Source of the DNA: Halorubrum saccharovorum DSM 1137
Lineage (GTDB): Archaea; Halobacteriota; Halobacteria; Halobacteriales; Haloferacaceae
NCBI RefSeq assembly: GCF_000337915.1
Contig: NZ_AOJE01000012.1
Span: 82,842-133,110, forward strand
Length of the DNA stretch: 50,269 nucleotides
Direction: 5' to 3'
The position numbers were made by a program, and so were the translations under genes. The notes beneath the pieces are model-generated. The model made no database searches. It had not been told where the DNA came from and saw only the letters and a list, made by a program, of their open reading frames with translations. Positions within the stretch are counted from its first letter, which is position 1. Each line of letters begins with the position of its first letter. Of this stretch, positions 49,456 to 50,269 are shown piece after piece.

Positions 49456-50269
49456 ATGGACCCGCCTCCAACGGGCCGGCGGCGACTACGGCACGCGTTC
49501 CTCACCGGCGTCGCCGTCATCGTCCCCTCCGTCATCACGCTCGTGGTGCTCGGCGTGGTGTTCAACGCGATATACGACTACCTCGACGCGTTCTCGTCGG
49601 TGATCGTTCCGGTGTTGCCCGCGGAAACCCTCCCCGTCAGCCGCGAGATCGCCATCGAGATCGCGGCCCCGATCGTGTTCGTCGCGTCGATCCTCGTGCT
49701 CGGGATCGCCGTCGAGTCGACGCGGTACGGAGAGCTGGCGGTCGAGTACGCCCACTACGGCATCGAACAGATCCCGGGCGTCGGCTCGGTGTACCAGGGG
49801 TTCAGACAGATGAGCGACGCGATGCTGGAGTCGGACACCGGTAACTTCCGGGAGGTCGTCCTCGTCGAGTTCCCCACCGAGGGGGCCTACGCGCTCGCGT
49901 TCGTCACGAGCGAGGCTCCGGCGGCGGTCGCCGACCCGGCGGACGACGGCGAGATGCGGTCGCTGTTCATGCCCATGGCCCCGAACCCGGTGATGGGCGG
50001 CCACGTCGTCTTCGTCCCCGAACGCCGGATCGTCGACGTGGACCTGACCGTCGACGAGGGGCTCCGGGCGATCGTGACGAGCGGCGTCGCGCTCGGCGGC
50101 GAGGAGTCGGATCCCGAGGGGCTCTCCCCGGAGGAGCTCAAGCGGATCGGCGCCCGAAACCGGATCGGTTCGGGGTTCCGGTCGGAGTACGACGCCCGGA
50201 CCGGGACCGAGACCGGAACCGGGGCCGGGACCGAGACCGGAACCGGGGCCGGGACCGAGACCGGAACCG
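49456..50269 (+). CDS. DUF502 family membrane protein, truncated by window end
   Basis: At least 271 residues. RRRLRHAFLTGVAVIVPSVITLVVLGVV (first TM, about 10-38) and a second helix at about 62-90 (IAIEIAAPIVFVASILVLGIAVEST) are the DUF502 layout; YGIEQIPGVGSVYQGFRQMSD and VVLVEFPTEGAYALAFVT and MAPNPVMGGHVVFVPERRIVDVDLTVDEGLRAIVTSG are family motifs. It has no stop codon before the window ends. The last bases hold a tandem repeat coding Thr/Gly/Glu/Ala. Function is unknown; the family has been linked with membrane transport or envelope proteins. Confidence 0.88.
   Translation, partial: MDPPPTGRRRLRHAFLTGVAVIVPSVITLVVLGVVFNAIYDYLDAFSSVIVPVLPAETLPVSREIAIEIAAPIVFVASILVLGIAVESTRYGELAVEYAHYGIEQIPGVGSVYQGFRQMSDAMLESDTGNFREVVLVEFPTEGAYALAFVTSEAPAAVADPADDGEMRSLFMPMAPNPVMGGHVVFVPERRIVDVDLTVDEGLRAIVTSGVALGGEESDPEGLSPEELKRIGARNRIGSGFRSEYDARTGTETGTGAGTETGTGAGTETGT
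50203..50269. repeat. 24-base tandem repeat at the window end
   Basis: The unit beginning GGGACCGAGACCGGAACCGG (24 bases) is found at 50203-50226, 50227-50250 and partly at 50251-50269. It encodes an eight-residue Thr-Glu-Thr-Gly-Thr-Gly-Ala-Gly unit at the C-terminus of the DUF502 protein; the array may continue. Confidence 0.9.

Noticed and set aside
1-50269. Mobile elements, integrases, toxin-antitoxin or defence systems
   Set aside because: I looked for transposase, integrase, Cas, restriction and TA motifs in all strong frames and found none; tRNA genes are intact with no attachment-site duplication seen nearby.

Overview
The window is a stretch of haloarchaeal chromosome, most like Halorubrum or a close relative. 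The evidence is high GC with G/C-ending codons, very acidic proteins, archaeal information genes (20S proteasome alpha subunit, PAN ATPase, transcription factor S), archaeal HMG-CoA reductase, CofH for F420, HalX-type response regulator, and TATA boxes centred about 25-30 bases upstream of start codons, which implies leaderless transcripts. The lineage is inferred from gene content; no database was searched.

Layout. 1-12 kb: proteasome alpha subunit; an export-type ABC operon with a secreted CARDB-like partner; an HTTM membrane protein facing a broken DCC-family (DUF393) gene; dihydrofolate reductase with thymidylate synthase; tRNA-Gly(GCC); an enoyl-CoA hydratase-like protein; two lineage-specific hypotheticals around tRNA-Thr(GGT); and MutY. 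12-24 kb: a 1199-residue multi-PAS/GAF histidine kinase whose receiver domain lacks the phospho-acceptor; small haloarchaeal proteins; alpha/beta hydrolase; an orphan 270-residue protein; TFS; aldo/keto reductase; lipid-linked-oligosaccharide-type flippase; an M14-family amidohydrolase; core methionine synthase; pyruvoyl arginine decarboxylase. 24-31 kb: a 472-base gene-free stretch with internal repeats, PAN, a response regulator, an amphi-Trp protein, a small membrane protein, an M29 aminopeptidase whose 3' end is partly duplicated, and a formamidase divergent from a DUF6293/HFX_2341-type regulator.

31.5-45.6 kb is the functional centre: a complete urea-utilisation island. An ECF-type nickel/cobalt importer (cbiM-PDGLE-cbiQ-cbiO, minus) diverges from nikR (plus); a seven-gene urease operon ureB-C-A-G-D-E-F (minus), with every junction overlapping by 1-4 bases, diverges across a 598-base AT-rich control region from the urea ABC transporter urtABCDE (plus). 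Urea import, hydrolysis, nickel supply, nickel insertion and nickel sensing are therefore all within 14 kb. Two perfect inverted repeats sit upstream of the urt TATA box and another lies between nikR and cbiM.

45.6-50.3 kb: cofH, a small winged-helix protein, hmgA, a GNAT acetyltransferase and a DUF502 membrane protein that runs off the window in a 24-base tandem repeat.

I found no CRISPR array, insertion sequence, integrase or defence island. The best leads are the unusual or degraded parts: the H-loop-less CbiO ATPase, the pseudo-receiver kinase, the decaying DCC gene, the in-frame acidic mini-ORF directly after the PAN stop codon, the duplicated aminopeptidase 3' end and the palindromes in the urea/nickel control regions.
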